DNA of 64,000 nucleotides from Candidatus Borreliella tachyglossi (GTDB taxonomy: Bacteria; Spirochaetota; Spirochaetia; Borreliales; Borreliaceae), in the NCBI RefSeq assembly GCF_003076595.1, contig NZ_CP025785.1, forward strand, positions 873,306 to 937,305. The letters run 5' to 3'. The position numbers and the translations under genes are program-made. Below, in pieces: positions 1 to 9,580 of the stretch (position 1 is its first letter; each line of letters opens with the position of its first letter). Under the pieces are notes generated by a model. That model was not told the DNA's origin, did not search any database, and was given only the letters and a program-made list of their open reading frames with translations.

Positions 1-1738
1 TATGGGAACTATTACTGTTGCCGAGCTTGCAAGGAAGATGAATTTAAAATCATCAGATTTAATTGCTAAATTAATGGATTTAGGCGTTATGGCAACTATT
101 AATGAGAAAATTGACTCTGATACTGCTACTATTTTAGTTGATGAATATGGTTCTAAGGTTAATGTTGTGTCAATTTATGATGAAACAGTGATAGAGACAG
201 AACAGGAAGATGAGAGTAAGAGGATTGAAAAACCACCCGTTATTACGATAATGGGGCATGTTGACCATGGTAAGACTAGACTTTTATCAGTGTTGCAAAA
301 TGTTGATATAAATCAAACAGAATCTGGGGGGATTACACAACATATTGGTGCTTATACTATTAATTACAATAGCCATGAAATAACATTTCTAGATACTCCA
401 GGTCATGAGGCTTTTACAATGATGAGAATTCGAGGTGCTCAAGTTACAGATATTGTAGTGCTTGTTGTATCAGCTGTGGATGGTGTTATGCCACAGACTA
501 TCGAGGCTATTAGTCATGCTAAGGAAGCAAAAGTTCCAATTATTGTTGCAATCAATAAGATTGATTTGCCAGATTCGAATCCGGACAGAGTTAAACATCA
601 GCTTTCAGAATATGACTTGATTCCTGAGGATTGGGGTGGGCATACAATTTTTGTTTCAATATCAGCTCTTAAAAACATTGGCATCAAGGAACTTCTTGAT
701 ATGATTATTTTACAGGCTGAAGTAATGTCATTGAAAGCAAATCCAGCTAAAAGGGCCATTGGTAGAGTACTTGATGCTAAGATTGACTTGGGGCGAGGGA
801 TAGTTTGTTCTGTTATAATTGAGGATGGAACTCTTTCTATAGGAGATTCTTTTGTTGGGGGCGTATATTATGGTAAGGTTAGGGCATTAATTAATGAGCG
901 AGGCGTATCTGTTGGGAGTGTTGGTCCTGCGAAAGCTATTAGTGTTTTGGGTTTCTCATCAATTCCTCAGGCTGGTGATCCATTTCAGGTAACAAAAACG
1001 GAAAAAGAAGCTAAATTAATTAGTTCTAAAAGACAAGACCTTAAGAAATATGAGAATGCTCAGAACGTTAAAAAAATTACTATATCAAATCTTTATGATT
1101 CAATTAAGGATGGCGGACTAAGGGAACTTAAGATAATTTTGAAAGCTGATGTACAAGGTTCTGTTGAGGCCTTAAAACATTCTCTTGAAAAATTAACCAA
1201 TAATGAGATTAGAGTAAAGGTTATTCATTCGTCAGCAGGGGCAATAACGGAGACTGATATTAGTTTTGCAGCAGCAAGTGATGCGGTTATTATTGGTTTT
1301 CATGTAAGACCTACGGTAAAAGCACAATTGCTGGCTGATCAGGAAAAAGTTGAAATTAGAAAATATAATATAATCTATGATGCAATCAATGATATTAAAT
1401 CAGTTCTTGAAGGAATGCTTGAGCCGGATGTTGAACAGAAATTTATTGGATTTGCTGAGGTTCGTGCTGTTATTAGCGTTCCTAAGGTTGGCGTAGTGGC
1501 TGGATGTTACGTTTCACAAGGATTAATCAAGAGGGATGCTATAACTAATATCATGAGAGAAGGATTTCAGATACATTCTGGCAAGATTTCTTCATTAAAG
1601 AGATTTAAAGATGATGTTAAGGAAGTTGCTGCGCAATATGAGTGTGGAATTATGATTGATAATTATTCTAATATTAAGGAAGGAGATATCATTGAAGCAT
1701 TTGAAATTAATAAAATAAAGAGACGGATTGGCTTGTAA
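1..1738 (+). CDS. infB: Translation initiation factor IF-2, 5'-truncated by window edge
   Basis: GTPase that delivers initiator fMet-tRNA to the 30S subunit and promotes subunit joining. The visible 578 residues start inside the protein: an IF2_N helical module (about residues 1-50), then the G domain with GHVDHGKT (85-92), the switch II motif DTPGHE (131-136) and NKID (185-188), followed by domain II and the C-terminal tRNA-binding region. Bacterial IF-2 normally runs to about 700-900 residues, so the basic N-terminal extension and the true start lie before base 1; the ATG at position 2 is an internal methionine. The gene is followed after 24 bases by rbfA, the usual bacterial order. Nothing abnormal is seen in the G motifs. 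Identity is certain; only the start is missing. Confidence 0.97.
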   Translation, partial: MGTITVAELARKMNLKSSDLIAKLMDLGVMATINEKIDSDTATILVDEYGSKVNVVSIYDETVIETEQEDESKRIEKPPVITIMGHVDHGKTRLLSVLQNVDINQTESGGITQHIGAYTINYNSHEITFLDTPGHEAFTMMRIRGAQVTDIVVLVVSAVDGVMPQTIEAISHAKEAKVPIIVAINKIDLPDSNPDRVKHQLSEYDLIPEDWGGHTIFVSISALKNIGIKELLDMIILQAEVMSLKANPAKRAIGRVLDAKIDLGRGIVCSVIIEDGTLSIGDSFVGGVYYGKVRALINERGVSVGSVGPAKAISVLGFSSIPQAGDPFQVTKTEKEAKLISSKRQDLKKYENAQNVKKITISNLYDSIKDGGLRELKIILKADVQGSVEALKHSLEKLTNNEIRVKVIHSSAGAITETDISFAAASDAVIIGFHVRPTVKAQLLADQEKVEIRKYNIIYDAINDIKSVLEGMLEPDVEQKFIGFAEVRAVISVPKVGVVAGCYVSQGLIKRDAITNIMREGFQIHSGKISSLKRFKDDVKEVAAQYECGIMIDNYSNIKEGDIIEAFEINKIKRRIGL

Positions 1739-1762
1739 GAGTTTGCTTCACTGTTTTATAGT

Positions 1763-2125
1763 ATGGAAAAGGAAATAAAAAGATCAAAACTTGAGAGCTT
1801 GTTAGTTCAAGAGATTGGCAATTTAATAGTGACTAGGGTCATTAAAGATCCTAGAGTGCATGAGTTTTTAACTGTTGTGAGAGTTGAAGTTTCAAAAGAT
1901 TTAATAAATGCTAGAGTGTTTATTGGATCTATTAAAGAAGGCGCATCCCTTGATAATGCTATTAGGGCATTAAATAATGCTAAAGGATTTATCCAAGGGG
2001 AAATTGTTAAGCGGATTAAGGTTAGGAATACTCCAAAATTAAATTTTTTAAGAGATGATACTATTTCTAAGGCATTTTATGTTAATAAAATAATTGAAGA
2101 TTTAAGTATTAATAAAGAACAATAG
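1763..2125 (+). CDS. rbfA: 30S ribosome-binding factor A
   Basis: Assembly factor that binds the immature 30S subunit and helps 16S rRNA 5'-end maturation. At 120 residues the length is normal for the family. It has the KH-like alpha-beta layout with the typical stretches [10 protein letters not shown] and [20 protein letters not shown]. It begins 24 bases after infB and ends 6 bases before truB, so the three are almost surely co-transcribed. The ribosome-binding site before the ATG is weak, consistent with translation following infB. No internal anomalies. Confidence 0.95.
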   Translation: MEKEIKRSKLESLLVQEIGNLIVTRVIKDPRVHEFLTVVRVEVSKDLINARVFIGSIKEGASLDNAIRALNNAKGFIQGEIVKRIKVRNTPKLNFLRDDTISKAFYVNKIIEDLSINKEQ

Positions 2126-2131
2126 AATTTA

Positions 2132-2977
2132 ATGAATGGAATTATCTTATTAAATAAGAGAATTGGAACAACTTCTTATGAGGCTCTTTATCCTTTAAAG
2201 AAATATTTCTCAACAAGCCGTGTTGGGCATACAGGGACTCTTGATAAATTTGCAAGTGGGCTTTTGATTGTTCTTATTGGTAAATATACTAGGCTTTCAA
2301 ATTATATTACATCTCTAGATAAGGAATATATAGCAGAGATTGAGTTTGGAATTGAGACTGATACCCTTGATCCTAATGGTAGAGTAATAAATACAACAAA
2401 TTATATTCCAAGTTTAGGGGAATTAAATCTTGGCATTAAATCCTTTATAGGTGAGATTGAACAAGTTCCACCTAGGTTTTCCTCAGTTCATGTCAAAGGT
2501 AATAGAGCTTATAAGCTGGCTCTTAGTGGAGAGTCTTTTGAAATTCAGGCTAGAAAGATCAATGTGTATAATATTGAAATCTTAAGTTACAATGTTGATT
2601 TTCATATTTTGAATTTAAAAATAAATTGCTCTAAGGGAACGTATGTTAGAAGCTTAGCAAGAGACTTGGCATGTTCTTTAGGCTCATTGGCTTATGTTAA
2701 GAATCTTGAGAGGGTTAAGATTGGGGATTTTAGATTGGGTAATGCTTGTTTTGATTGTGATTTAGATAAAAATTCTTTGATAAGTTTAGAGTCTTTGAAT
2801 CTTTTTGAGGTAATTTACATTGACGATAATATGATTATATCTATTAAGAATGGCGCTTATGTTGATGTTGCAATTAATTTGGATGAACTTAAGATTTTCA
2901 AATCTAGGAATGAAGAGATGTTAGCGGTAATTTGTGGCATTGGTTTAAGTAAATATAAGTATGTTATTATTTTTTGA
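2132..2977 (+). CDS. truB: tRNA pseudouridine-55 synthase
   Basis: Makes pseudouridine 55 in the T-loop of tRNAs. The 281-residue protein opens with the TruB N-terminal strand GIILLNKRIGTTS and carries the catalytic aspartate motif GHTGTLDKFASGLL (Asp38). The central KGTYVRSLARDL motif is also typical. The C-terminal part is short and lacks a clear PUA domain, as in many TruB_C-type proteins. It sits 6 bases after rbfA in the infB-rbfA-truB-rpsO-pnp block. The following 237-base gap separates it from rpsO, which has its own promoter. Confidence 0.95.
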   Translation: MNGIILLNKRIGTTSYEALYPLKKYFSTSRVGHTGTLDKFASGLLIVLIGKYTRLSNYITSLDKEYIAEIEFGIETDTLDPNGRVINTTNYIPSLGELNLGIKSFIGEIEQVPPRFSSVHVKGNRAYKLALSGESFEIQARKINVYNIEILSYNVDFHILNLKINCSKGTYVRSLARDLACSLGSLAYVKNLERVKIGDFRLGNACFDCDLDKNSLISLESLNLFEVIYIDDNMIISIKNGAYVDVAINLDELKIFKSRNEEMLAVICGIGLSKYKYVIIF

Positions 2978-3112
2978 TAGTTTATTTCAAGAGTGACTTA
3001 TTGATGGCATTTTTAATAAGACATGAGATTATTTAAATTAAATTTTTATTTAATAATTAACGGAATTTATCTAATTGGTGGTTTTTGTAAATTGAGGAAA
3101 AGCCTTTGATTT

Positions 3113-3141
3113 TTGTTATTTTAATGAAAAAATATTATAAT
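3113..3141 (+). promoter_or_regulatory. Sigma-70-type promoter for rpsO-pnp
   Basis: TTGTTA (3113-3118), 17-base spacer, perfect TATAAT (3136-3141). It lies in the 237-base gap between truB and rpsO. Transcription would start near 3148, giving a leader of about 65 bases before the rpsO ATG at 3215. Confidence 0.7.
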
Positions 3142-3162
3142 TTAATATAAAGATTTGTAATT

Positions 3163-3193
3163 ATAGCAAGGGGTCTGCGTTAGGCTTTGCTAT
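3163..3193 (+). promoter_or_regulatory. Leader hairpin upstream of rpsO
   Basis: Left arm ATAGCAAGG (3163-3171) pairs with CTTTGCTAT (3185-3193), a 9-bp stem including one G-U pair, with a G-rich loop. It ends just before the ribosome-binding site TAGGAG (3201-3206). Ribosomal protein S15 represses its own mRNA through leader structures in several bacteria. Whether this hairpin does so is inference. Confidence 0.45.
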
Positions 3194-3214
3194 GATGGTA
3201 TAGGAGTCACTTTT

Positions 3215-3481
3215 ATGCTTAGTAAGGAACAAAAGCAAAAAATAGTTTCAGAATTTGGCAAGGATACAAATGATACAGGTTCTGTTGAGGTTCAGATAGC
3301 GTTAATTACGGGTAGAATAAAGTATTTAACAGAATATTTAAGAGTAAATAAAAAAGATCACAGTTCAAAAAGAGGCTTGTTGAAGTTGGTTGGGCAGAGA
3401 AGAAGTCTGTTGAGATATTATCAGAGGAAAAATTTGGAAGCTTACAGAACCTTGATAGCTAAACTTGGGCTTAGGAAGTAA
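3215..3481 (+). CDS. rpsO: 30S ribosomal protein S15
   Basis: Primary 16S rRNA-binding protein of the 30S platform. At 88 residues it has the standard length and the family motifs [13 protein letters not shown], [24 protein letters not shown] (here [19 protein letters not shown]) and the C-terminal LIAKLGLRK. The start at 3215 follows TAGGAG with an 8-base gap. It lies directly before pnp, the classical rpsO-pnp pair, with 13 bases between the rpsO stop and the TTG start of pnp. Own promoter and leader hairpin are upstream. Confidence 0.97.
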   Translation: MLSKEQKQKIVSEFGKDTNDTGSVEVQIALITGRIKYLTEYLRVNKKDHSSKRGLLKLVGQRRSLLRYYQRKNLEAYRTLIAKLGLRK

Positions 3482-3494
3482 TAAGGGGTTAATT

Positions 3495-5633
3495 TTGAGA
3501 AAAATTTTGAAGTTGAAAATAGGGAGAGAAGATTTAATTTTGGAGACAGGGTTATTGGCCAAACAGGCAAATGGAGCAGTTCTTGCGACTTATGGTGGAT
3601 CTACTGTTCTTGCTACGGTTTGTTGTTCAGACTCAGTCCGTGAAGGTTTAGATTTTGTGCCTCTCTCAGTTGAATATAATGAAAAGTACTATGCTGCTGG
3701 AAAAATTCCTGGGGGTTTTATTAAGAGAGAAGGTAAGCCAAAAGATAAGGAAGTACTTGTTTCTAGGTTGATAGATAGGCCCATGAGGCCTCTTTTTGAT
3801 AAGAGATTTGGGAGAGAAATTCAAGTTGTTCCAACAACTTTATCTACGGATCAGATGAATCCTCCTGATATTGTTGGGATGAATGCTGCTTTTACAGCAG
3901 TTTTTTTATCAGATATTCCATTTAGTGGTCCAATTGCGGCTGTTAGGATAGCATATTTAGATGATAAATTTATAGTAAATCCTTCTTTTGAAGAGATTCA
4001 GGATTCTATCCTTGATATTGTTGTTGCAGGGAGTTTAGATGGAATTACTATGGTTGAGGGTGGCGCTCATGAGGTTAGGGAGGAGATATTACTTGATGCA
4101 ATAGATGAAGCTTATAAGTACGTTCAACAAATTTGTAATGTTCAAAAAGAGCTTGTGTCTATTATAGACCAGAGAGAAAAATTACCTCTTGCTTATGAGG
4201 CGAGAGTATTTGAATTTAGGGATGAGCTTAAAGATTTAATTTACTCTGAGCTTAAGGAAGCTTGTTTTGTAAAGGGTAAGCTTAATAGAAATCGTGCTAT
4301 AAAATTACTTAAGACGAAAGCTCATGAGCATTTTTCCTCTATTGGAAAGCTTAATGATGAGAATGAAGGACTCCTTTATAAGGCCTTTGATGATTTTGAA
4401 CAAGAAATTGTTAGAAAATCAATTCTTGAAGATAATCTTAGGACTGATGGTCGTACTTCTACACAAATAAGAGATATTGTTGGTGAGATTGATCTTTTAA
4501 GGAGAACTCATGGTTCTGCTCTTTTTACAAGAGGTGAGACCCAGGCGTTGGCCGTAACTACTTTGGGAACAAGTATTGATGAGCAGATAATGGACGATAT
4601 TGATGGGGATAAGCGTCTTAATTTTATGCTTCATTATAATTTTCCTCCATTTTCTGTGGGAGAAACGGGTAGGCTGATGACTGGAAGGCGCGAGATTGGA
4701 CATGGGCATTTGGCTCAGAGATCCTTGGAGGCTATGTTGCCTAGGAAAGATGATTTCCCATATACTATTAGAGTGGTATCTGAGGTGTTGGAGTCAAATG
4801 GATCATCATCAATGGCTACAGTATGCTCTGGGAGTATGTCTTTGATGGCTGCGGGGGTCCCCGTTAAGGAGCAGGTTGCAGGTATAGCTATGGGGCTTAT
4901 TAGTGATGGCGATAGATATGTTGTTTTAAGTGATATCCTTGGTGAGGAAGACCATTTGGGTGATATGGACTTTAAGGTTGCTGGGACTAGGAATGGAATC
5001 ACTGGGTTTCAGATGGACATTAAGATTGCAAATGTTACAAAGCAGTTAATGAGAGATGCTCTTGAACAGGCGAGAGCCGGCAGGATGCATATTTTATCCA
5101 TTATGGATTCTGTAATTTCCAGTTCAAGGATCGATATATCTTCTAATGCGCCCAAGATTATTCAATTACAAATTGATATTGATAAAATTTCTCTTGTCAT
5201 TGGGGCTACCGGCAAGACAGTTAAAGCAATTACAGATGAATTTGAAGTTAGAGTGCAAATTGAGCAAGATGGAAGAATTACTCTTTTTGGTGCTGATGAT
5301 TTAAAAATGCAAAAAGCAAAGGAGAAGATAGAGAGTATTGTTAAGGAACCCAAAGTTGGCGAAATTTATGAAGGGATTGTTAAAAAGGTTAACAGTTTTG
5401 GAGCTTTCATTGAGCTTACTCCTACTAAGGAAGGGTTTTTAAGTACTCGAGCAAAACCTAGAGATGATAGATATGGGGATAGTAGAAATTCTCGATATGG
5501 CAGAGGTGGTAGGGATGGCGGAAGAGAGTCAGGAGTGCGTCCTCCAAGATTAGAAGAAGGACAGAGAGTTAAGGTTAAGGTAACTGGTATAGATAAATTT
5601 GGTAAGATTGAGCTTGAACTCGTTAGGGATTAA
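3495..5633 (+). CDS. pnp: Polyribonucleotide nucleotidyltransferase (PNPase)
   Basis: Phosphorolytic 3'-to-5' exoribonuclease. I place the start at TTG 3495, which follows AAGGGG with a 6-base gap and gives [10 protein letters not shown]; the longer reading from 3465 begins inside rpsO. The 712 residues hold two RNase PH domains, the second with the catalytic stretch [19 protein letters not shown], then a KH domain with [12 protein letters not shown], then an S1 domain starting about residue 620. The S1 domain is interrupted at about residues 654-680 by a low-complexity insertion rich in Arg, Gly, Asp, Ser and Tyr, before the strand [19 protein letters not shown]. The insertion could alter RNA binding; that is inference. 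Identity is certain. Confidence 0.96.
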   Translation: MRKILKLKIGREDLILETGLLAKQANGAVLATYGGSTVLATVCCSDSVREGLDFVPLSVEYNEKYYAAGKIPGGFIKREGKPKDKEVLVSRLIDRPMRPLFDKRFGREIQVVPTTLSTDQMNPPDIVGMNAAFTAVFLSDIPFSGPIAAVRIAYLDDKFIVNPSFEEIQDSILDIVVAGSLDGITMVEGGAHEVREEILLDAIDEAYKYVQQICNVQKELVSIIDQREKLPLAYEARVFEFRDELKDLIYSELKEACFVKGKLNRNRAIKLLKTKAHEHFSSIGKLNDENEGLLYKAFDDFEQEIVRKSILEDNLRTDGRTSTQIRDIVGEIDLLRRTHGSALFTRGETQALAVTTLGTSIDEQIMDDIDGDKRLNFMLHYNFPPFSVGETGRLMTGRREIGHGHLAQRSLEAMLPRKDDFPYTIRVVSEVLESNGSSSMATVCSGSMSLMAAGVPVKEQVAGIAMGLISDGDRYVVLSDILGEEDHLGDMDFKVAGTRNGITGFQMDIKIANVTKQLMRDALEQARAGRMHILSIMDSVISSSRIDISSNAPKIIQLQIDIDKISLVIGATGKTVKAITDEFEVRVQIEQDGRITLFGADDLKMQKAKEKIESIVKEPKVGEIYEGIVKKVNSFGAFIELTPTKEGFLSTRAKPRDDRYGDSRNSRYGRGGRDGGRESGVRPPRLEEGQRVKVKVTGIDKFGKIELELVRD

Positions 5634-5641
5634 TAATCATT

Positions 5642-7123
5642 ATGAGATTCATATTAGGTAGTAATTTAAAAAATAGGCTTATTTTTTTAAGCTTATTTTT
5701 GTTTATTTCATGTCTTACTGATAGGGGTATTGATTTGTCTCTTGATTTTGTCAAAGATGGGAACAAATTGGAGATTGCGAAACATAATTATTTAGTGGGA
5801 TTAAGAGATGATGAATCTTTTTTTTTAAGTGATGCTTTTTTAAAAGAAACCAATTCTTATTTTAGAAGTGCTAGAGAAAGTTATGCCCAAGGGAATCTTG
5901 GGATGACTAGCTATTATTTGGAAAAAATAATCACTGATGAGAAAAGTTATAGTAAGGAATTGCTTTCTAAAACCAATTTATTTTTTGGTTATGTGAATTA
6001 TGATAAGGGTGTTTATGACCTTTCTGAGTATAATTTTGATTATTTTTTAAGAAACTATAAATATTCTCATGCTAGTCTTAGGGCTGCTGAACTTAAATAT
6101 TTTGTTAAAGATAGAATGGGTGCAATTTCTGCATTAAGAAATATTGATGAAACTTCTATTGAATTGGAGTATGATAAAGGGATTTATAATTTTTTAAATA
6201 ATAAATTTGGAGTACAGTATTTAAATTTAGAATCTTTGGGATTTCTAGATAATAGTGTTTTTGATATGTTTGTTTTGGGTAGCAATGTTTTTGTTGCAAA
6301 TATATTTGGTGGCCTTTTAAGGTATGATATTAAGAGTAATGACTATAGGGTTTATATTAAAGACAAGAAAAGTATTGTTTTAAATGGACTTAGGGGGTTT
6401 GCGGAGCATAGGGGAATTATATATATTGGTGGAAATAATGCGCTTTATTACATTGATGATCTTGAAGGGGCAATTAAGCAAGTTAGGATACCTTTGGGAG
6501 TTAAGTTGAATAGTATACAAGTCTTGATGAGTGCTAAGGATGGAATATTTGTTGGTACGCTGGGTTCTGGATTGTGGTTTTATTCTGATTTAGATGAATG
6601 GACTTATATAGGACTTGGATCTAATAAAATCTCATCGATGTATCTAGATAAACGAAAAAATTTATTATTAGTGGGAACCATGGATAAGAGCATTTATAGT
6701 ATTTATCTTGCTAATTTTAATGATGTTAAGCATTTAAACTTTTTTAGCAAGAGAGATAATGAGAAAAATATTAATTTTATAAAAAGTTATGGTGATAGTT
6801 ATTATGTAGGGACTTATGGAGGTGGGCTTTTTAGATTAAATTTAGATGATAATACATATGTAAAATATGACGTTGACAATGATTCTAGTATTGAATATTT
6901 TCTTGACATGGATATTAGAGATAATAAATTGTTGTTTGCGACTTTTGAACATGGATTATTAATTTACGATATGATAAATAATAACTGGGATTATTTGGGG
7001 CCTCGTGATGGGCTTCTCAATTTGAATTTAATAAAAGTTTTAAGCTTTAATAACTATGTTATACTTGGCACTCTCAATAATGGTTTGGTTTTTGTAGATG
7101 AAAGTATTAAAAAACAGATATGA
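5642..7123 (+). CDS. Putative lipoprotein with TPR-like and beta-propeller-like parts
   Basis: 493 residues of unknown function; from gene order it corresponds to the conserved Borrelia gene between pnp and the LptF-type permease. The N-terminus is a signal peptide ending FLFISC, a plausible lipobox, so it is probably lipid-anchored. Residues about 50-180 look helical and TPR-like. From about 200 to the end there are degenerate repeats of the type VGTLGSGLWFY, VGTYGGGLFRL, FEHGLLIYD and LGTLNNGLVFV, as in propeller blades of periplasmic sensor domains. The coding end overlaps the next gene by 26 bases, tying it to the Lpt permease pair. A role in envelope biogenesis is only suggested by that neighbourhood. 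Confidence 0.8.
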   Translation: MRFILGSNLKNRLIFLSLFLFISCLTDRGIDLSLDFVKDGNKLEIAKHNYLVGLRDDESFFLSDAFLKETNSYFRSARESYAQGNLGMTSYYLEKIITDEKSYSKELLSKTNLFFGYVNYDKGVYDLSEYNFDYFLRNYKYSHASLRAAELKYFVKDRMGAISALRNIDETSIELEYDKGIYNFLNNKFGVQYLNLESLGFLDNSVFDMFVLGSNVFVANIFGGLLRYDIKSNDYRVYIKDKKSIVLNGLRGFAEHRGIIYIGGNNALYYIDDLEGAIKQVRIPLGVKLNSIQVLMSAKDGIFVGTLGSGLWFYSDLDEWTYIGLGSNKISSMYLDKRKNLLLVGTMDKSIYSIYLANFNDVKHLNFFSKRDNEKNINFIKSYGDSYYVGTYGGGLFRLNLDDNTYVKYDVDNDSSIEYFLDMDIRDNKLLFATFEHGLLIYDMINNNWDYLGPRDGLLNLNLIKVLSFNNYVILGTLNNGLVFVDESIKKQI

Positions 7124-8387
7124 ATCTTATATAATTATTGAATTTTGTAAGTATTTTTTAATTACTTTTTTGTTTTTTTTCTTTGTATTTTTTATAAATC
7201 AAATACTTTTTTTTATGAGGATACTTCTTCAAAATTATGTTCCATTTTTGAAAGCTTTTATTTTTGTTATATATTCTCTTCCTATGGTAATTGCACTTTC
7301 TCCTCCTTTTGCAGCTTTAATCTCTGTGGTGTTGACTATTCATAGATTTAAACTTAATAATGAAATATTAGCTTTCAGGTCAATTGGGATATCTATTTTT
7401 GATTTATTAGTTCCATTTCTTAAATTAGGGGTAATTATTGCGTTTGTATCATTTATTTCAAATGATTTTCTGCTTCCTTTGGGTTCTATTGGTAGATTGA
7501 AGATTTTTAATGAAATAAAAGAAGAAGTGCCTCATTTAGTATTAAAACCTTATTCAAGCAAGCAGTATGGAGACTTGATATTTGTATCAGGAGAAAAGTC
7601 TGATATGGGATATAAAAATGTTACTTTTTTTGATAATACTAGGCTTAAGGGTTATGACAGAATATTTATGGCAAAAGATTTGATTATTAGGAAAGAAAAT
7701 TATCAGGTATATTTCATTTTAAATGATGTTTTATCAATTGCCCTAACAGATGATGAGAGTGGATTTTATGATTATTTTTATGCTGATCGAATGAAGTATT
7801 CAATTGATCAGGTCACATTTAGTAATAATTTTTTGTTAAGTTATGTAACCCCATCACAGATGAGCTTAAGAGATGTTATAAAGCTTGTTGATAATCAAGA
7901 GAAATTAATTGACGATTTAAATATACAAAATGGTTTAGAGGAAGATTTTCTAAATTTAAATTTTGCAACTACTTATTTAAATTATTTATATGATAAGAGT
8001 AAAATTTTAGATGAGATGTCTATTCTTGAAAACTTGAATTATATGTATAATTTGCAGCTAAATTATACTCCTTATGAGGATATGACCGCTAAGAGGAATT
8101 ATGCTCTTTTTTCTCTGGAACTTTATCAAAAAATTAGTCTGCCAGTGTCGGTTTTATTTTTTATTTTTTTGGCTTTTGGTATGGGTATGTATTCAAATAA
8201 AAAATATTCTATCATCCTTGAGCTTGTGATTTCAATACTTATTTGTGTTGCATATTGGGTAATGTTTATTGGAGGAAAAGTTTATACTGTCCAGAATGCG
8301 CCAGATCCTTTTCTTGTTGCTGTTTTGCCAAATGTGTTATTGATCTTTGCAGGGGTTGTGCTTTTCTTGAGACTTTTAAAAAGATGA
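7098..8387 (+). CDS. LptF/LptG-family permease (first copy)
   Basis: YjgP/YjgQ family inner-membrane protein. The 429 residues show the family layout: three N-terminal membrane helices, a large periplasmic beta-jellyroll-like region (about residues 130-330), and three C-terminal helices. In LPS bacteria LptF and LptG with LptB extract lipid A conjugates and pass them to the LptC-A-D bridge. Borrelia has no LPS, so the cargo must differ. The gene overlaps the upstream lipoprotein gene by 26 bases and its stop overlaps the start of the second permease (ATGA), so the pair is translationally coupled. I cannot assign F versus G with confidence. Confidence 0.88.
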   Translation: MKVLKNRYESYIIIEFCKYFLITFLFFFFVFFINQILFFMRILLQNYVPFLKAFIFVIYSLPMVIALSPPFAALISVVLTIHRFKLNNEILAFRSIGISIFDLLVPFLKLGVIIAFVSFISNDFLLPLGSIGRLKIFNEIKEEVPHLVLKPYSSKQYGDLIFVSGEKSDMGYKNVTFFDNTRLKGYDRIFMAKDLIIRKENYQVYFILNDVLSIALTDDESGFYDYFYADRMKYSIDQVTFSNNFLLSYVTPSQMSLRDVIKLVDNQEKLIDDLNIQNGLEEDFLNLNFATTYLNYLYDKSKILDEMSILENLNYMYNLQLNYTPYEDMTAKRNYALFSLELYQKISLPVSVLFFIFLAFGMGMYSNKKYSIILELVISILICVAYWVMFIGGKVYTVQNAPDPFLVAVLPNVLLIFAGVVLFLRLLKR

Positions 8388-9451
8388 GAGTAGATAAACT
8401 TTTTGTAAAGAATATATCATTGACTTTTTTGTTTATGAATTTTCTTTTCATGATTTTAATTGTGCTTGGGGATCTATTTGTAAATCTTTTAAATTATCTT
8501 GAGAATAAGCTTAGCATTGATGATATTGTGTATGTTTATTATCTTTATCTCCCAAAATCTTTCTCAGATGGTGTAGCTTTGTCTTTCCTTTTTGCTGTTT
8601 CTAATCTTATTGGGAACCTTTCTATGAGAAATGAAATAATAGGACTTTTTAGTTGTGGAATTTCTCTTTCTAGAATATTAAAACCAATAATTATAATCAG
8701 TGTTGTAATATCAATAATTCTCTTTTTTTTTGATAATTATCTAGTCATAGATACTGTTGCTAAAAGAGATGCTTTTCTTAAAAATAGTATAGGCAGTAAA
8801 GGTTCATCGGATAGGACAGTAATTATTAGGGATTTTGCAAGAGAAATTTACAATATTCGGCATTATAATATCGATAATGATTCTATTTCTAACTTGATAA
8901 TTATTTTAAGAGATACTAACGATGCTTTTAAGAAGAGATATGATATAGGTACAGCTGAGTGGATTAATAATCAATGGAAGCTTTATAGTGTGAGAGAATT
9001 TTCTAAGGTAGGAAGAGAGGTTATAGAGAGTTTTCACGAGGTTCTTGATGGTGAGGGAATTGTTAATCTAGAACCTGAATATGTTAAGGTATTTATGTTA
9101 TCTTCAAAAACATTAAATTTCTCAAGACTTATCAGTTGGATTGGATCTCTTAAGAGAGAAAATTTAGATTATTCCGAGGCTTTATTTGATTTTTTAAATA
9201 GAATATTTTTTTCATTTAGATTGATACTTCTTAGTTTTACCGTTGGTTTTATAAGTCTTGCTTTAAGAAAAAATATTTTTATATTTAGTTTATTAAACAG
9301 CATTGCTTTTGCAGTTGTGTATGTTATTTCAGTTGTGATTTTTAACTTTTTAGCTGATCTTGGATATTTGCCTATAGTAGTTGCGAGTTCATTTACCACT
9401 GTTTTGTTTCTCGTTATTAATTTTATTATTTATAATTTTGTGCGTAAGTAG
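8384..9451 (+). CDS. LptF/LptG-family permease (second copy)
   Basis: 355 residues from ATG 8384, which overlaps the stop of the preceding permease as ATGA; a longer upstream reading would lie wholly inside that gene. Same architecture: N-terminal hydrophobic helices, a central soluble region (about 120-250) and a hydrophobic C-terminal triplet. With the first copy it should form the LptF-LptG heterodimer driven by LptB, which is not in this window. The LptD-type outer-membrane partner is at 51357-54830. Tandem lptF-lptG order is standard. Confidence 0.87.
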   Translation: MRVDKLFVKNISLTFLFMNFLFMILIVLGDLFVNLLNYLENKLSIDDIVYVYYLYLPKSFSDGVALSFLFAVSNLIGNLSMRNEIIGLFSCGISLSRILKPIIIISVVISIILFFFDNYLVIDTVAKRDAFLKNSIGSKGSSDRTVIIRDFAREIYNIRHYNIDNDSISNLIIILRDTNDAFKKRYDIGTAEWINNQWKLYSVREFSKVGREVIESFHEVLDGEGIVNLEPEYVKVFMLSSKTLNFSRLISWIGSLKRENLDYSEALFDFLNRIFFSFRLILLSFTVGFISLALRKNIFIFSLLNSIAFAVVYVISVVIFNFLADLGYLPIVVASSFTTVLFLVINFIIYNFVRK

Positions 9452-9469
9452 TAAATCTAAAGAAGGTTT

Positions 9470-9580
9470 ATATTTAATATTGTTAAAAATGATAAAGGAT
9501 CTGTAAGTATGGATGATAACTCTTCAATGTTTAGAGAACTTTATTTGAACGAATGTGATGAAGGCAGGTTTTATGAGTAA
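9470..9580 (+). pseudogene. tgt: Likely remnant of tgt (queuine tRNA-ribosyltransferase)
   Basis: Between lptG and murJ, where Borrelia usually carries a full tgt gene of over 1 kb (from memory of the gene order), only about 100 bases remain. One open frame reads FNIVKNDKGS at 9473-9502, resembling a tgt N-terminus, and runs without a stop into FRELYLNECDEGRFYE at 9530-9577, resembling the C-terminal RE...EEGRF stretch of the family, then TAA. A ribosome-binding site AAAGAAGG precedes codon ATA at 9470-9472, where an ATG start would be expected. The simplest reading is a large in-frame internal deletion plus loss of the start codon. The similarity is short, so this is inference. Confidence 0.55.

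Noticed and set aside
2978..3062. Possible terminator after truB
   Set aside because: The only self-complementary stretch is a loose A/T-only pairing near 3030-3060 without a defined stem or U-run.
3465..3494. Upstream extension of pnp from ATG 3465
   Set aside because: It begins inside rpsO and adds residues not typical of PNPase; TTG 3495 has a proper ribosome-binding site and gives the standard N-terminus.
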